8,125 bases of DNA from positions 1 to 8,125 of the forward strand of contig JAVZDD010000025.1 in NCBI GenBank assembly GCA_038874075.1, read 5' to 3'. Shown piece after piece: positions 1 through 6,377 of the stretch. The translations under genes and the position numbers were made by a program. The stretch's first letter is position 1. Each line of letters begins with the position of its first letter. The notes beneath the pieces are model-generated. The model worked only from the letters and a program-made list of their open reading frames with translations, had not been told where the DNA came from and did not search any database. The DNA comes from Jingweiarchaeum tengchongense. GTDB taxonomy: Archaea; Nanobdellota; Nanobdellia; Jingweiarchaeales; Jingweiarchaeaceae.

Positions 1-334
1 AAAATTCAAACCTCGGAACTTTTTTTATTTTTACAACTTCTCCGGAATTTTTGAGAATTTGTTCATATTCTTTCCATATCTCTGGAACTCCCTTTTCTGG
101 CAACATAAAAACAACATTGTAATCTAAAAATGTATCAAGAGGAAAAAGTTTAAGAATGGCTTTAAGTAGCATTGGTATTCCAATTCCATCAGCTCTGGTA
201 ACGATCGAATTATTTTGCACAGATGTTTCTGCTGGATAATTCGCATCTGCAATTAATATTTCACTTCCATGTCCCATTTCATCCAAAATCTTTAATAATT
301 GCGGTGATATGACTGGATCTATTCCTTTGAGCAT
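1..334 (-). CDS. fucU: L-fucose mutarotase (FucU/RbsD family), 3' end cut by window edge
   Basis: Translating the minus strand gives an open frame beginning MLKGIDPVISPQLLKILDEM and running off the window. This opening closely matches E. coli FucU ([20 protein letters not shown]). The family catalyses interconversion of sugar anomers (L-fucose, and in relatives ribose) in the cytoplasm. The conserved GHG..E segment (His22) and IADANYP segment (Asp30), which carry active-site residues in the family, are both present, as is the TRADG motif. About 111 residues are visible of a usual ~140; the missing end should hold the conserved Tyr/Asn of the C-terminal YGN motif. Two in-frame ATGs exist, at 340 and 334. 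I prefer 334 because AAGGAG at 350-345 lies 10 bases from it and only 4 from 340, and because family members start MLK. The gene is separated from the dehydrogenase cluster by a transposase remnant, so whether it shares their transcript is unclear. Family assignment is firm; exact sugar is not. Confidence 0.9.
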   Translation of the reverse strand, partial: MLKGIDPVISPQLLKILDEMGHGSEILIADANYPAETSVQNNSIVTRADGIGIPMLLKAILKLFPLDTFLDYNVVFMLPEKGVPEIWKEYEQILKNSGEVVKIKKVPRFEF

Positions 335-385
335 TTTCATCGTTCTCCTTTTTAACAATCTTCTTTACTTACAAGAGATATTCTC

Positions 386-954
386 ATGATAAAAACAAAA
401 TACCTTCTCCTCGACGAAACAATCATAAGAAAATATGGTGTCAAATCGATTGAATTTATCGGGAAGCATTATTCGTTAATAGAAAGACGTGTTGTAAATG
501 GAATGGAATCTTTTGCATCTGTCTTATGATTCAAGATTATACTTCCATGTCTTTACAGCCACGATCAATTTCTCTCAAACCTCAATTGAGCAATTCATTC
601 GAATGATCGACTCTTTTTCCTTTGGGTGATCTTATACTTTTGACTGACGAAGGCATAACATGCTTTGAGATCATTTCAAAAGCCTTATACACTCGTAGGA
701 AGAATAAGGACAAATATAACAGTTGTTGTCGATGGGATAAAGATACTTTTGAGTGATATGAACAAGCGTACCAAATCTGTTTTACGGTATGGATGGAATC
801 TCAATTCTGGTTAAATGTCAAAGACCGAATGGGATTAAGAGAGTTTGTTGATAAAATGAGAATATTGTATTATGCAACTTTGCTCATATTTAGGATTTAT
901 TTAGATATAGACTGTCATGTTTATAATTTCTTAAAACCAAAACGCATAATCTGA
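386..954 (+). pseudogene. Decayed DDE transposase (IS4/IS701-like), frameshifted
   Basis: This is the only gene-like stretch on the plus strand. It fills the gap between fucU and the sorbitol dehydrogenase gene. Three pieces in two frames read as a transposase. At 386-529 there is LLLDETIIRKYG followed by IEFIGKHYS, which resembles the first-aspartate region (LDDT...GVGKHYS) of IS4-type enzymes. At 625-756 there is GDLILLTDEGITCFEIISKA, like the second-aspartate region, and an overlapping piece from 695 in another frame reads GRIRTNITVVVDG. At 757-954 there is YEQAYQI....ESQFWLNVKDRMGLREF, like the C-terminal Y-R-E-K region, ending in a TGA at 952-954. Internal stops and at least two frame changes rule out function, and the expected N-terminal part is missing. 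No convincing terminal inverted repeats or target duplication were found. The transposase origin is well supported; the exact IS family is not. Confidence 0.72.
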
Positions 955-979
955 GAATCGTTGAATTGCATAATATCGC

Positions 980-1993
980 CTAAAAATTCATCATTACTTT
1001 TATGACTTTGTCATTATTTTTCACAATGTAATCAAACGCTTCCGGAAGTTGATCAAAATCAAAATGTTTCGTGATCAAAGGCTTCAGTTGTATTTTCCCA
1101 GATGAAACTAATTGTAATGCACGGGGATACATGTTGGCATACCTAAAAACCGTTTTTATAACACCTTCTTTTGAATTCAAAAGGTTAGTATTCAAAATAT
1201 TTTCATCTTTTGATGGCAATCCCACTAAGATAATTGTACCTCCTCGACTGACCAAATTAACCGTGTTAGAAGTGGTAATAGAGTTTCCAGCTGTTTCAAA
1301 TACAACGTCAAATGCATCTGAATAATTTTTGAATATACTTGGGTCTTTTGAATTCACAATCTTGGCTCCAAATTGTTTTGCCATGTCTAATTTGAAATCA
1401 GAAACGTCAAATACTGTAACATCAGTTATGCCAACGGCAAGTACGCTTTTCAACGTCATCATTCCTATCGTACCAACACCAAGAATCGCCACGCTATTTT
1501 CTGGTTTAAGATTTGCTTTTTCAGTTGCCCATAAACCTACAGCTAAGGGTTCGAACATAGCACCTTCTTCGTAAGACACATCAGAAGGCAATTTAAAGCA
1601 GAAATCTGCCGGGTGTGTTACATACTCTGTAAACGTGCCGTCTACAGGGGGAGTTGCCCAGAATTTAATGTCAGGACAAAGGTTATATCTACCACTCTTA
1701 CAAAACTTACATTTCCCACAAGGAATTCCCGGCTCCATGGCTACTCTATCGCCAACTTTTAGATTCTTAACTTCAGAGCCAACGGCCACAACATCTCCGG
1801 CTGCTTCATGTCCTAATATAAGAGGCTTTTCAATGACAAAATTTCCGATCTTCCCATATTCGTAATAATGAACATCCGAACCACATATCCCAACATTTTT
1901 TACTTTCACCAGCACTTCTCCGGCATTTGGAGAAGGTATTGATATATCTTTCTTTGAAAATTGCTTGATGCTTTCCAGATAAAATGCTTTCAC
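980..1993 (-). CDS. gutB: Zinc-dependent sorbitol (L-iditol/xylitol) dehydrogenase, GutB-like
   Basis: Medium-chain dehydrogenase of 337 residues, expected to oxidise sorbitol to fructose, or xylitol/L-iditol to the 2-ketose, with NAD+ in the cytoplasm. It resembles Bacillus GutB along its whole length, including the HYY.YG.IGNF, LCPD..F.ATPPVDG and FRYAN.YP blocks typical of sorbitol dehydrogenases. Catalytic zinc ligands are visible as Cys37 (GICGSD), His62-Glu63 (GHE) and Glu148 (FEPLAVG). A structural-zinc set is formed by Cys92, Cys95, Cys98 and Cys106. The Rossmann motif GVGTIG is at 172-177, and Asp196 at the end of the next strand suggests NAD+ rather than NADP+. I place the start at a GTG (1993) giving MKAFYLES, because GAGGTGA lies five bases upstream; a longer frame from a GTG at 2002 would contain this ribosome binding site. 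It is the last gene of the three-gene dehydrogenase set, 60 bases behind its neighbour. The family is sure; the preferred polyol is inferred. Confidence 0.93.
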   Translation of the reverse strand: MKAFYLESIKQFSKKDISIPSPNAGEVLVKVKNVGICGSDVHYYEYGKIGNFVIEKPLILGHEAAGDVVAVGSEVKNLKVGDRVAMEPGIPCGKCKFCKSGRYNLCPDIKFWATPPVDGTFTEYVTHPADFCFKLPSDVSYEEGAMFEPLAVGLWATEKANLKPENSVAILGVGTIGMMTLKSVLAVGITDVTVFDVSDFKLDMAKQFGAKIVNSKDPSIFKNYSDAFDVVFETAGNSITTSNTVNLVSRGGTIILVGLPSKDENILNTNLLNSKEGVIKTVFRYANMYPRALQLVSSGKIQLKPLITKHFDFDQLPEAFDYIVKNNDKVIKVMMNF

Positions 1994-1998
1994 TTTTT

Positions 1999-2005
1999 TC
2001 ACCTC
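1999..2005 (-). promoter_or_regulatory. Ribosome binding site that fixes the GTG start of the sorbitol dehydrogenase
   Basis: On the minus strand GAGGTGA is followed by five A residues and the GTG at 1993. It lies across the upstream GTG at 2002, so the downstream GTG, which yields the usual MKA opening of this family, is the better start. Confidence 0.7.
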
Positions 2006-2053
2006 ACATTTCTTGACACACCTTAAAATTTAAAAAATACCAGCATATTGATT

Positions 2054-3025
2054 TTATCGTTTATAAATAGCTTTCATAAATGGCTTTTTATTGCTAGTGA
2101 CAAATTCAAAAACTTTGTCAAGTTCTACAACGTCGGAAGCAAGTTTCTCAAACAAAAATTCGCCAGAATTTATAATCTTAACTGCTTTTTCCATCGTGTA
2201 GGGATTAACATAAGATCCAGATATATTGTATTCACGCTTGTAGACATCAAAAGGTTCTATCTCACTTTTTTTCCCGTGAGGTGTTACACCAAAGATGACT
2301 ATTGTCCCACCATCTTCAATTATATTTCTTGCAAAGTTGAGTCCTTCCGTTGTTCCAGAACATTCAAAGACAGTATCAAACTTTTTTCCCTTATATTCTC
2401 TTGGATCTGAAGAGAATATTTTTAGATCTTTTTCAATGTAACTTCGTCTTTCTTGAGCAATTTCAAATATTATAACTTTTCCTATTGTAAATCTTTTGGA
2501 AAGCATCCCAAAAATCGAGCCTATCGCTCCACCACCTATTATCGCTACATCAGAGACAAAGGAAAAGTTCGATCTTTCAAATCCATTGAGAATGCAAGAA
2601 AGCGGCTCTGAAAAAATGCCTCTTTCAACCGGAACAGATTTTTCAAGCATGAATATCTGAGAGTTATCAACTTTAACGTATTCTGCAAACCCCCCGTCTC
2701 TTGTAACGCCCACTGCTTCCAAATTCTGACACAAATTTGGCTTTCCAATTCTACAAAAGTGACACTTACCGCAGGCCTTATTAGGATCAATTGTTACAAA
2801 CTGCCCTTTCTCGAATTCAGAAGATTCCTCTATAATTCCCATAATTTCATGTCCAGGAATTAAAGGATAATTGGCTATCGTTTCTCCTTTATAGATTTTT
2901 GGATCTGTGCCACAAATACCACATCCCAAAACTTTCAATATACTTTCATTTTTATCTGGTAAAACAGGGTACGCTTTTTCCGTATATTTATAAACTCCTG
3001 GCGTTTCTATAAGAAAAATTTTCAT
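2054..3025 (-). CDS. Zinc-dependent medium-chain alcohol/polyol dehydrogenase, substrate unknown
   Basis: Medium-chain dehydrogenase of 323 residues, somewhat shorter than the usual 340-350. It is expected to oxidise a secondary alcohol, probably a sugar alcohol or sugar acid, with a nicotinamide cofactor. Catalytic zinc ligands are Cys38 (GICGTD), His59-Glu60 (PGHE) and Glu140 (SEPLSC). Four cysteines at 85, 88, 91 and 99 form the structural-zinc lobe. The nucleotide-binding motif GGGAIG is at 164-169, with Glu188 ending the next strand, which is compatible with NAD+. The SEPLSC form groups it with the threonine/sorbitol-type dehydrogenases rather than simple ethanol dehydrogenases. It is clearly different from its GutB-like neighbour, so the two are not a recent duplication. 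I chose the ATG at 3025 because the protein then starts MKIFLIETPG like its relatives and a GGGAAG lies ten bases upstream; the longer frame from 3073 would overlap the preceding gene. It begins 25 bases after the SDR stop, so the two are almost certainly cotranscribed. Substrate not deducible from sequence. Confidence 0.9.
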   Translation of the reverse strand: MKIFLIETPGVYKYTEKAYPVLPDKNESILKVLGCGICGTDPKIYKGETIANYPLIPGHEIMGIIEESSEFEKGQFVTIDPNKACGKCHFCRIGKPNLCQNLEAVGVTRDGGFAEYVKVDNSQIFMLEKSVPVERGIFSEPLSCILNGFERSNFSFVSDVAIIGGGAIGSIFGMLSKRFTIGKVIIFEIAQERRSYIEKDLKIFSSDPREYKGKKFDTVFECSGTTEGLNFARNIIEDGGTIVIFGVTPHGKKSEIEPFDVYKREYNISGSYVNPYTMEKAVKIINSGEFLFEKLASDVVELDKVFEFVTSNKKPFMKAIYKR

Positions 3026-3050
3026 TTGAATAACACTTCCCTTCATTTTT

Positions 3051-3815
3051 TTACCATATAGTATAACCGCCATCTATTATGACTACACTGCCAGTCATAA
3101 AACTTGAAGCATCTGAGGCAAGAAACAAAGCTAAAGGAGCTATTTCTTCAGGTTCAGCAACTCTTTTCATTGGTGTCATATTTAACCAACGTTCACTCCA
3201 TTCTTTGTTAGACATACCCTTTTTTGTAAGAGGAGTTGCAACATATCCAGGTGCTATAGCATTTACGCGTATACCAAAAGGAGCCAATTCACTTGCCATA
3301 GATTTCGTCAATAAAATTACGCCTGCTTTAGAGGCATTATAAGATGCTTGAGGTTGCGGAGTATTAACTACAATTCCAGACATTGAAGCCATGTTTATAA
3401 TGCACCCTTTTTTATCTTTTGCCATATATTTACCAAAGCTCCTTGAACATCGAAATACACCATTGAGATTAACATTTATCACTTCTTCCCATTCCTCATC
3501 TGTTGTTTCTAATAAAGGAGTATTAACAACTATGCCAGCAATGTTAGCAAGGATATCTATATGACCATAAGTATCAAAAATCTTTTTGGACACTTGATCT
3601 ATGTTTTTGCTGTCTCTGACATCTAAGAAAACGTAATCGATCTTCCTGCCAGAATTTCTAAGTGTTTTTATTTCCAGGCTTTCTTCGCTTATGTCTCCCA
3701 CTATCACCAACGCACCCGCTTCAGCCATAGCTTTTGCAATTTCAAATCCTATTCCTTGATTTCCACCTGTTACGACTGCTACACGATCCTTCAAATAAAA
3801 TTTGTCTATTACCAT
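3051..3815 (-). CDS. Short-chain dehydrogenase/reductase, arabinitol/mannitol 2-dehydrogenase type
   Basis: Classical SDR of 254 residues, a cytoplasmic NAD(P)(H)-dependent oxidoreductase. The cofactor motif TGGNQGIG is at 16-23, with Asp41 after the second strand favouring NAD(H). NIAG at 91-94 replaces the more usual NNAG. The catalytic YNASK gives Tyr159 and Lys163, with the serine in ASMSG (Ser144 most likely), and Asn114 of the helix-4 region is present. The segment ASMSG.VVN.PQPQ..YNASKAGVI is characteristic of the SDR subgroup containing D-arabinitol 2-dehydrogenase, mannitol 2-dehydrogenase and sorbose/L-xylulose reductases, so a ketose/polyol substrate is likely. The PGYVATPLT and DGG.TIW tail are normal for the family. 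I chose the ATG at 3815 because AAGGAG lies eight bases upstream; an ATG at 3833 would place that site inside its own coding sequence. It is the first gene of the dehydrogenase set. Exact substrate is inferred. Confidence 0.92.
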   Translation of the reverse strand: MVIDKFYLKDRVAVVTGGNQGIGFEIAKAMAEAGALVIVGDISEESLEIKTLRNSGRKIDYVFLDVRDSKNIDQVSKKIFDTYGHIDILANIAGIVVNTPLLETTDEEWEEVINVNLNGVFRCSRSFGKYMAKDKKGCIINMASMSGIVVNTPQPQASYNASKAGVILLTKSMASELAPFGIRVNAIAPGYVATPLTKKGMSNKEWSERWLNMTPMKRVAEPEEIAPLALFLASDASSFMTGSVVIIDGGYTIW

Positions 3816-3823
3816 ATATAACT

Positions 3824-3829
3824 CTCCTT
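3824..3829 (-). promoter_or_regulatory. Ribosome binding site deciding the SDR start
   Basis: AAGGAG on the minus strand stands eight bases before the ATG at 3815. It falls within the first codons of the longer alternative frame from 3833, which argues that the shorter protein is the real one. Confidence 0.7.
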
Positions 3830-3843
3830 TCATCTTACTGATT

Positions 3844-3857
3844 ACCGCACAAGCGGT
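3844..3857. promoter_or_regulatory. Inverted repeat ACCGC-ACAA-GCGGT, possible operator before the SDR gene
   Basis: A perfect 5-base inverted repeat with a 4-base centre lies 29 bases upstream of the SDR start, just ahead of its ribosome binding site. It is strikingly GC-rich for its AT-rich surroundings. It could be a repressor operator or a small hairpin in the 5' leader. No T run follows, so it is not a typical terminator. Function is inferred from position only. Confidence 0.35.
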
Positions 3858-3873
3858 TTAATTTGTTATGTAT

Positions 3874-3883
3874 TTACATGTAA
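3874..3883. promoter_or_regulatory. Perfect palindrome TTACATGTAA upstream of the SDR gene
   Basis: A 10-base perfect palindrome sits about 60 bases before the SDR start, 17 bases beyond the ACCGC/GCGGT repeat. The position suits a regulator site at a promoter for the dehydrogenase genes, but a convincing -35/-10 pair could not be recognised and short palindromes arise by chance in AT-rich DNA. Confidence 0.25.
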
Positions 3884-4007
3884 TACTTCCATAAAACGAT
3901 ATATTCATAAGTACATGGTCTCTACTTTTGACTGTATCAACTTTGGGAGCATCTCATATACATTCGTCAATACATTCTTGATGCACTACACTTTATAAGG
4001 TATCTTG

Positions 4008-4308
4008 TTATTTCAATAACCATCTTACTTTTAAAGAAGTTAAATCTTCAAAACAACGTTTCTTCAGCTCTACTATTTTTAACCAGCTCCATATCTTTTC
4101 GTACATATCCTAGTAACACTTTTCCAGGTGTATTCTGCTTGCTCCGCCTGATTTCAAAAATTCTTTTATCTTTTTGCTCTATGTGAATCGATGAATTATC
4201 TCAAATTATTATCATTTTCCTTTCCACAACTATATTGTCCTGTTTCAAGCCTTATTATTTCAGTTCTTGTGCTCTTATTCTTCTCCATTCTAATGTCCTT
4301 TTATCCAT
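4008..4308 (-). pseudogene. IS630-family transposase remnant with internal deletion
   Basis: This accounts for much of the roughly 570-base gap between the SmoG-like permease gene and the SDR gene. On the minus strand, 4308-4255 reads MDKRTLEWRRIRAQEL and stops; this resembles the first helix of the N-terminal DNA-binding domain of IS630 transposases. Directly behind it, near 4240-4183, is VERKMIII-stop-DNSSIH, matching the family's catalytic DN..IH segment. At 4106-4008 is MYEKIWSWLK..ELKKRCFEDLTSLK, matching the C-terminal region around the last catalytic glutamate (NP.E..W..LK) and the following conserved block. The N-terminus is thus joined to the late catalytic part with most of the roughly 340-residue protein missing, plus stop codons and frame changes. 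Terminal inverted repeats were not identified. The remaining stretch, 3834-4007, holds only the two short palindromes described separately and no recognisable gene. Confidence 0.72.
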
Positions 4309-4384
4309 GTCTCTGTTATACCAATTTATCACCACGTAAAGTAATCAGCAAATTAGATTTTTATGAATGAACAAAACTTTAATT

Positions 4385-4402
4385 TTTGGGAAAATACCCA
4401 AA
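4385..4402 (-). terminator. Weak stem-loop just after the SmoG-like permease gene
   Basis: On the minus strand TTTGGG-TATTTT-CCCAAA forms a 6-base stem with a 6-base loop, starting a few bases after the permease stop codon. It is followed by AATTAAAGTTTTG rather than a clean T run, so it is a weak terminator at best, or a 3' end-protecting hairpin. It marks the end of the transporter genes before the transposase scar. Confidence 0.35.
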
Positions 4403-4405
4403 TGT

Positions 4406-5233
4406 TTATTCTTTCAATGCTCCAAATGTTAAACCCCTGACTATTTGTGTTTGAACGATCCATCCAAGGATAATAACAGGAATAACAGCTAAAGTTGAAA
4501 TTGCTGACATTTTAGCCCAATACAATCCTTCTCCTGCTTTAAATGAAGATATGAAAACACCAAGTGTAGCAGCATTCACATTTGTCAAATTTACACACCA
4601 AAATCCTTCATTCCAAGCAAGGATTACCGAAAGTAAGCTGGCAGACCAAATTCCACTTTTTGAAATTGGTAACAATACATTAGTGATCAACTTATATGTG
4701 CTCGCTCCATCTATTTTTGCAGCTTCCAGTATCTCAAGAGGTATATTGCTAAATGTATCAAAGAGTAACCACACCATTATAGGTAAATTCATCATCACAT
4801 AAATCGCTGTTAATCCCCATATATTATCGATCAATCCTAAGTTGGTATATACAATATAAATAGGAATAAGTACGCCTACTGGAGGCATCATTTTCGTTGA
4901 AATAATCCATAATAATGTAAAATTTCTTCCCTTAGGTTTCAAAAAAGCAAGTGAATAAGACGCTGGAATTGCTACTATCAATGCAATTAATGTCGAACCA
5001 AAAGAAGAAATTATAGTGTTGATGAAATATTTTTGCACGTCTCCTCTAGCAAAAACTGCTTGATAGGCTGTTAAAACAGGTTTGAAAAGAAATTCGGGTG
5101 GTATCGAAAAAGCTCCAACTTCGGTTTTGAAACTTGTAAGAAACATCCAAAATATAGGAAAGAAAAAAATTATAGCGATAACAAAACCAATTACACCTAT
5201 TGTAAATTTTTCTAATCTTTTTTTTGATTTCAT
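4406..5233 (-). CDS. smoG: Polyol ABC transporter permease, SmoG/MtlG-like
   Basis: Inner-membrane permease of 275 residues (277 if the ATG at 5239 is used), one half of the membrane channel for sugar alcohol import. About six hydrophobic segments are visible. The EAA loop that docks the ATPase reads EAAKIDGAS...LLP at about 170-189. The C-terminal part (AWNEGFW..NLT, EGLYWAKMSA, QIVRGLTFGALKE) matches SmoG/MtlG of the sorbitol/mannitol transporters closely, which gives the polyol assignment. A strong GGAGG at 5247-5243 is nine bases from the ATG at 5233 and three from the one at 5239, so 5233 is preferred; the 5239 ATG would overlap the upstream stop as ATGA. Either way the gene is translationally coupled to the SmoF-like permease before it. 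No ATPase gene follows; an IS630 remnant does. Confidence 0.93.
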   Translation of the reverse strand: MKSKKRLEKFTIGVIGFVIAIIFFFPIFWMFLTSFKTEVGAFSIPPEFLFKPVLTAYQAVFARGDVQKYFINTIISSFGSTLIALIVAIPASYSLAFLKPKGRNFTLLWIISTKMMPPVGVLIPIYIVYTNLGLIDNIWGLTAIYVMMNLPIMVWLLFDTFSNIPLEILEAAKIDGASTYKLITNVLLPISKSGIWSASLLSVILAWNEGFWCVNLTNVNAATLGVFISSFKAGEGLYWAKMSAISTLAVIPVIILGWIVQTQIVRGLTFGALKE

Positions 5234-5235
5234 TA

Positions 5236-6153
5236 TCATTCTCCTCCAAACTTGAGCTTTTTCGAAAGGAAGTTCGCAAAGAATAAAACTATTATATTAG
5301 CTATGATAACAGTAATTACAGCTGCTGCTGAAGCTTTTCCAACGTTCCAGGCAAAAAATCCCTGTAAATAAATATAATATGGCAAATTCGTCGATGCTAA
5401 ACCTGGTCCCCCAGATGTTGTAACAAAAATCTCAGCGAAGATAGAAATGAAAAACATTGTTTCAAGCATCAAGACTACGTAAATAGTTTGAAATATGTTT
5501 GGCAGGATTATGTAGAAAAATTCTGATAATTTACCAGCCCCATCAATTCTAGCTGCTTCTATTATTGTTTCCGGAACGGATTGAAGAGCCGTCAAAAAAA
5601 TCAAAACAGAAAACGGAAGCCATTCCCAAACCACGATAATTATTATTGACAAAAGCGGGAAAGATCCTAGCCAACTTATAGGGGATATTCCTATCATTCT
5701 TTCAAACCATGCTGATAAACCATACGTAGGATTCAAAATCATATTTTTCCAAAGAAGACCATTTACAATCGGCATGGCAAAAAAAGGTGTTATAAACAAA
5801 GTTCTGGCGAAATTCTTACCCCAAAAATCTGTACTATAAATTAAGGCTATCAGAATTCCCAAAACTATTGTAAATAATAAAGAAACACCAACTAATATCA
5901 AAGTATTAATAACAGAAGCTTGAAAATCAGAAGATATAAACACTTGATAATAATTAGTTACACCATTAAAACCATGGATATATGGTAAGAGGATATTATA
6001 TTTTTGAAAAGAATAATATATTGTCATTGATAATGGAATTACCATCCAAATAAATAGATAAGCAATAGTAGGTAATAAAAATAGATACGAAGTACTTTTC
6101 ACAGACTTTCTTTGAAATGATTTTCTCTCTGCTGCATTATTATTACTTGGCAT
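5236..6153 (-). CDS. smoF: Polyol ABC transporter permease, SmoF/MtlF-like
   Basis: Inner-membrane permease of 305 residues, the first of the pair forming the polyol import channel. A short polar, basic N-terminus is followed by hydrophobic segments at roughly 24-46, 82-105, 115-137, 168-190, 220-240 and 274-297. The EAA loop EAARIDGAG...ILP lies at 199-218 and is the contact site for the transporter ATPase. SGGPG...LPYYIYLQGF after the fifth segment is typical of MalF-type sugar permeases of the CUT1 class. AGGAGAG seven bases before the ATG at 6153 fixes the start. It ends in GGAGGAGAATGA, so its stop region supplies the ribosome binding site for the next permease. A gap of 224 bases separates it from the binding-protein gene. 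Polyol specificity is taken from its partners. Confidence 0.92.
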   Translation of the reverse strand: MPSNNNAAERKSFQRKSVKSTSYLFLLPTIAYLFIWMVIPLSMTIYYSFQKYNILLPYIHGFNGVTNYYQVFISSDFQASVINTLILVGVSLLFTIVLGILIALIYSTDFWGKNFARTLFITPFFAMPIVNGLLWKNMILNPTYGLSAWFERMIGISPISWLGSFPLLSIIIIVVWEWLPFSVLIFLTALQSVPETIIEAARIDGAGKLSEFFYIILPNIFQTIYVVLMLETMFFISIFAEIFVTTSGGPGLASTNLPYYIYLQGFFAWNVGKASAAAVITVIIANIIVLFFANFLSKKLKFGGE

Positions 6154-6208
6154 GACAACACTCTCCTAAACTATACTAAATCTATTTTGAAAATGAAACA
6201 TAAAATAT

Positions 6209-6222
6209 AAGTGTTTACACTT
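6209..6222. promoter_or_regulatory. Inverted repeat AAGTGT-TT-ACACTT, possible operator between binding protein and permeases
   Basis: A perfect 6-base inverted repeat with a 2-base centre lies in the long gap before the SmoF-like gene. On the minus strand it adjoins a TTGTCA that could serve as a -35 element, though no good -10 box at the right distance is evident. The symmetry and position suit a repressor site controlling internal expression of the permeases. The rest of 6154-6330 shows no gene or other structure. Confidence 0.35.
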
Positions 6223-6331
6223 GACAACTCAAATTTCTCGCACGAAGTTGCTATCACACAACTATGGCCATCGCCGAAAGGTAAAAGCCAAATACTTCAC
6301 TTCTAAACTTTACTTGATATAATTTGAAAAT

Positions 6332-6368
6332 TCGCGATGCCCTTATAGATGTTTTAAGAGCATCGCGA
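6332..6368 (-). terminator. Strong stem-loop directly after the binding-protein gene
   Basis: TCGCGATGC at 6332-6340 pairs perfectly with GCATCGCGA at 6360-6368. After a single mismatch, four further pairs (CTTA/TAAG) extend the stem around a 9-base loop. It begins 9 bases beyond the binding-protein stop on the minus strand and is followed by ATTTTCAAATT, a poor T run. In sugar-transporter operons such hairpins between the binding-protein and permease genes protect the upstream mRNA or end part of the transcripts, so that the binding protein is made in excess. I read it as a leaky terminator or stabiliser. Confidence 0.7.
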
Positions 6369-6377
6369 TTACAAACT

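Noticed and set aside
439..444. Minus-strand TTGACA as a promoter element for fucU
   Set aside because: No acceptable -10 box occurs 16-18 bases downstream (TATGAT is only 11 away), and the hexamer lies inside transposase-derived sequence.
380..958. ATTCTCA at 380-386 and its complement TGAGAAT at 952-958 as terminal inverted repeats of the transposase remnant
   Set aside because: Only seven bases match, the surrounding bases do not pair, no target duplication is seen, and the first lies too close to the catalytic region to be an original IS end.
1071..1865. Three plus-strand open frames opposite the sorbitol dehydrogenase gene
   Set aside because: They lie wholly antisense to a well-supported gene, have no ribosome binding sites and no recognisable protein features.
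2048..2410. Plus-strand frame of 120 codons opposite the second zinc dehydrogenase
   Set aside because: It is antisense to a conserved coding region, its translation is low-complexity and rich in Phe/Lys, and no ribosome binding site precedes it.
3961..4405. The gap between smoG and the SDR gene as a site for a small intact gene or RNA
   Set aside because: No open frame with a ribosome binding site is present, and the pieces that can be translated match a broken IS630 transposase instead.
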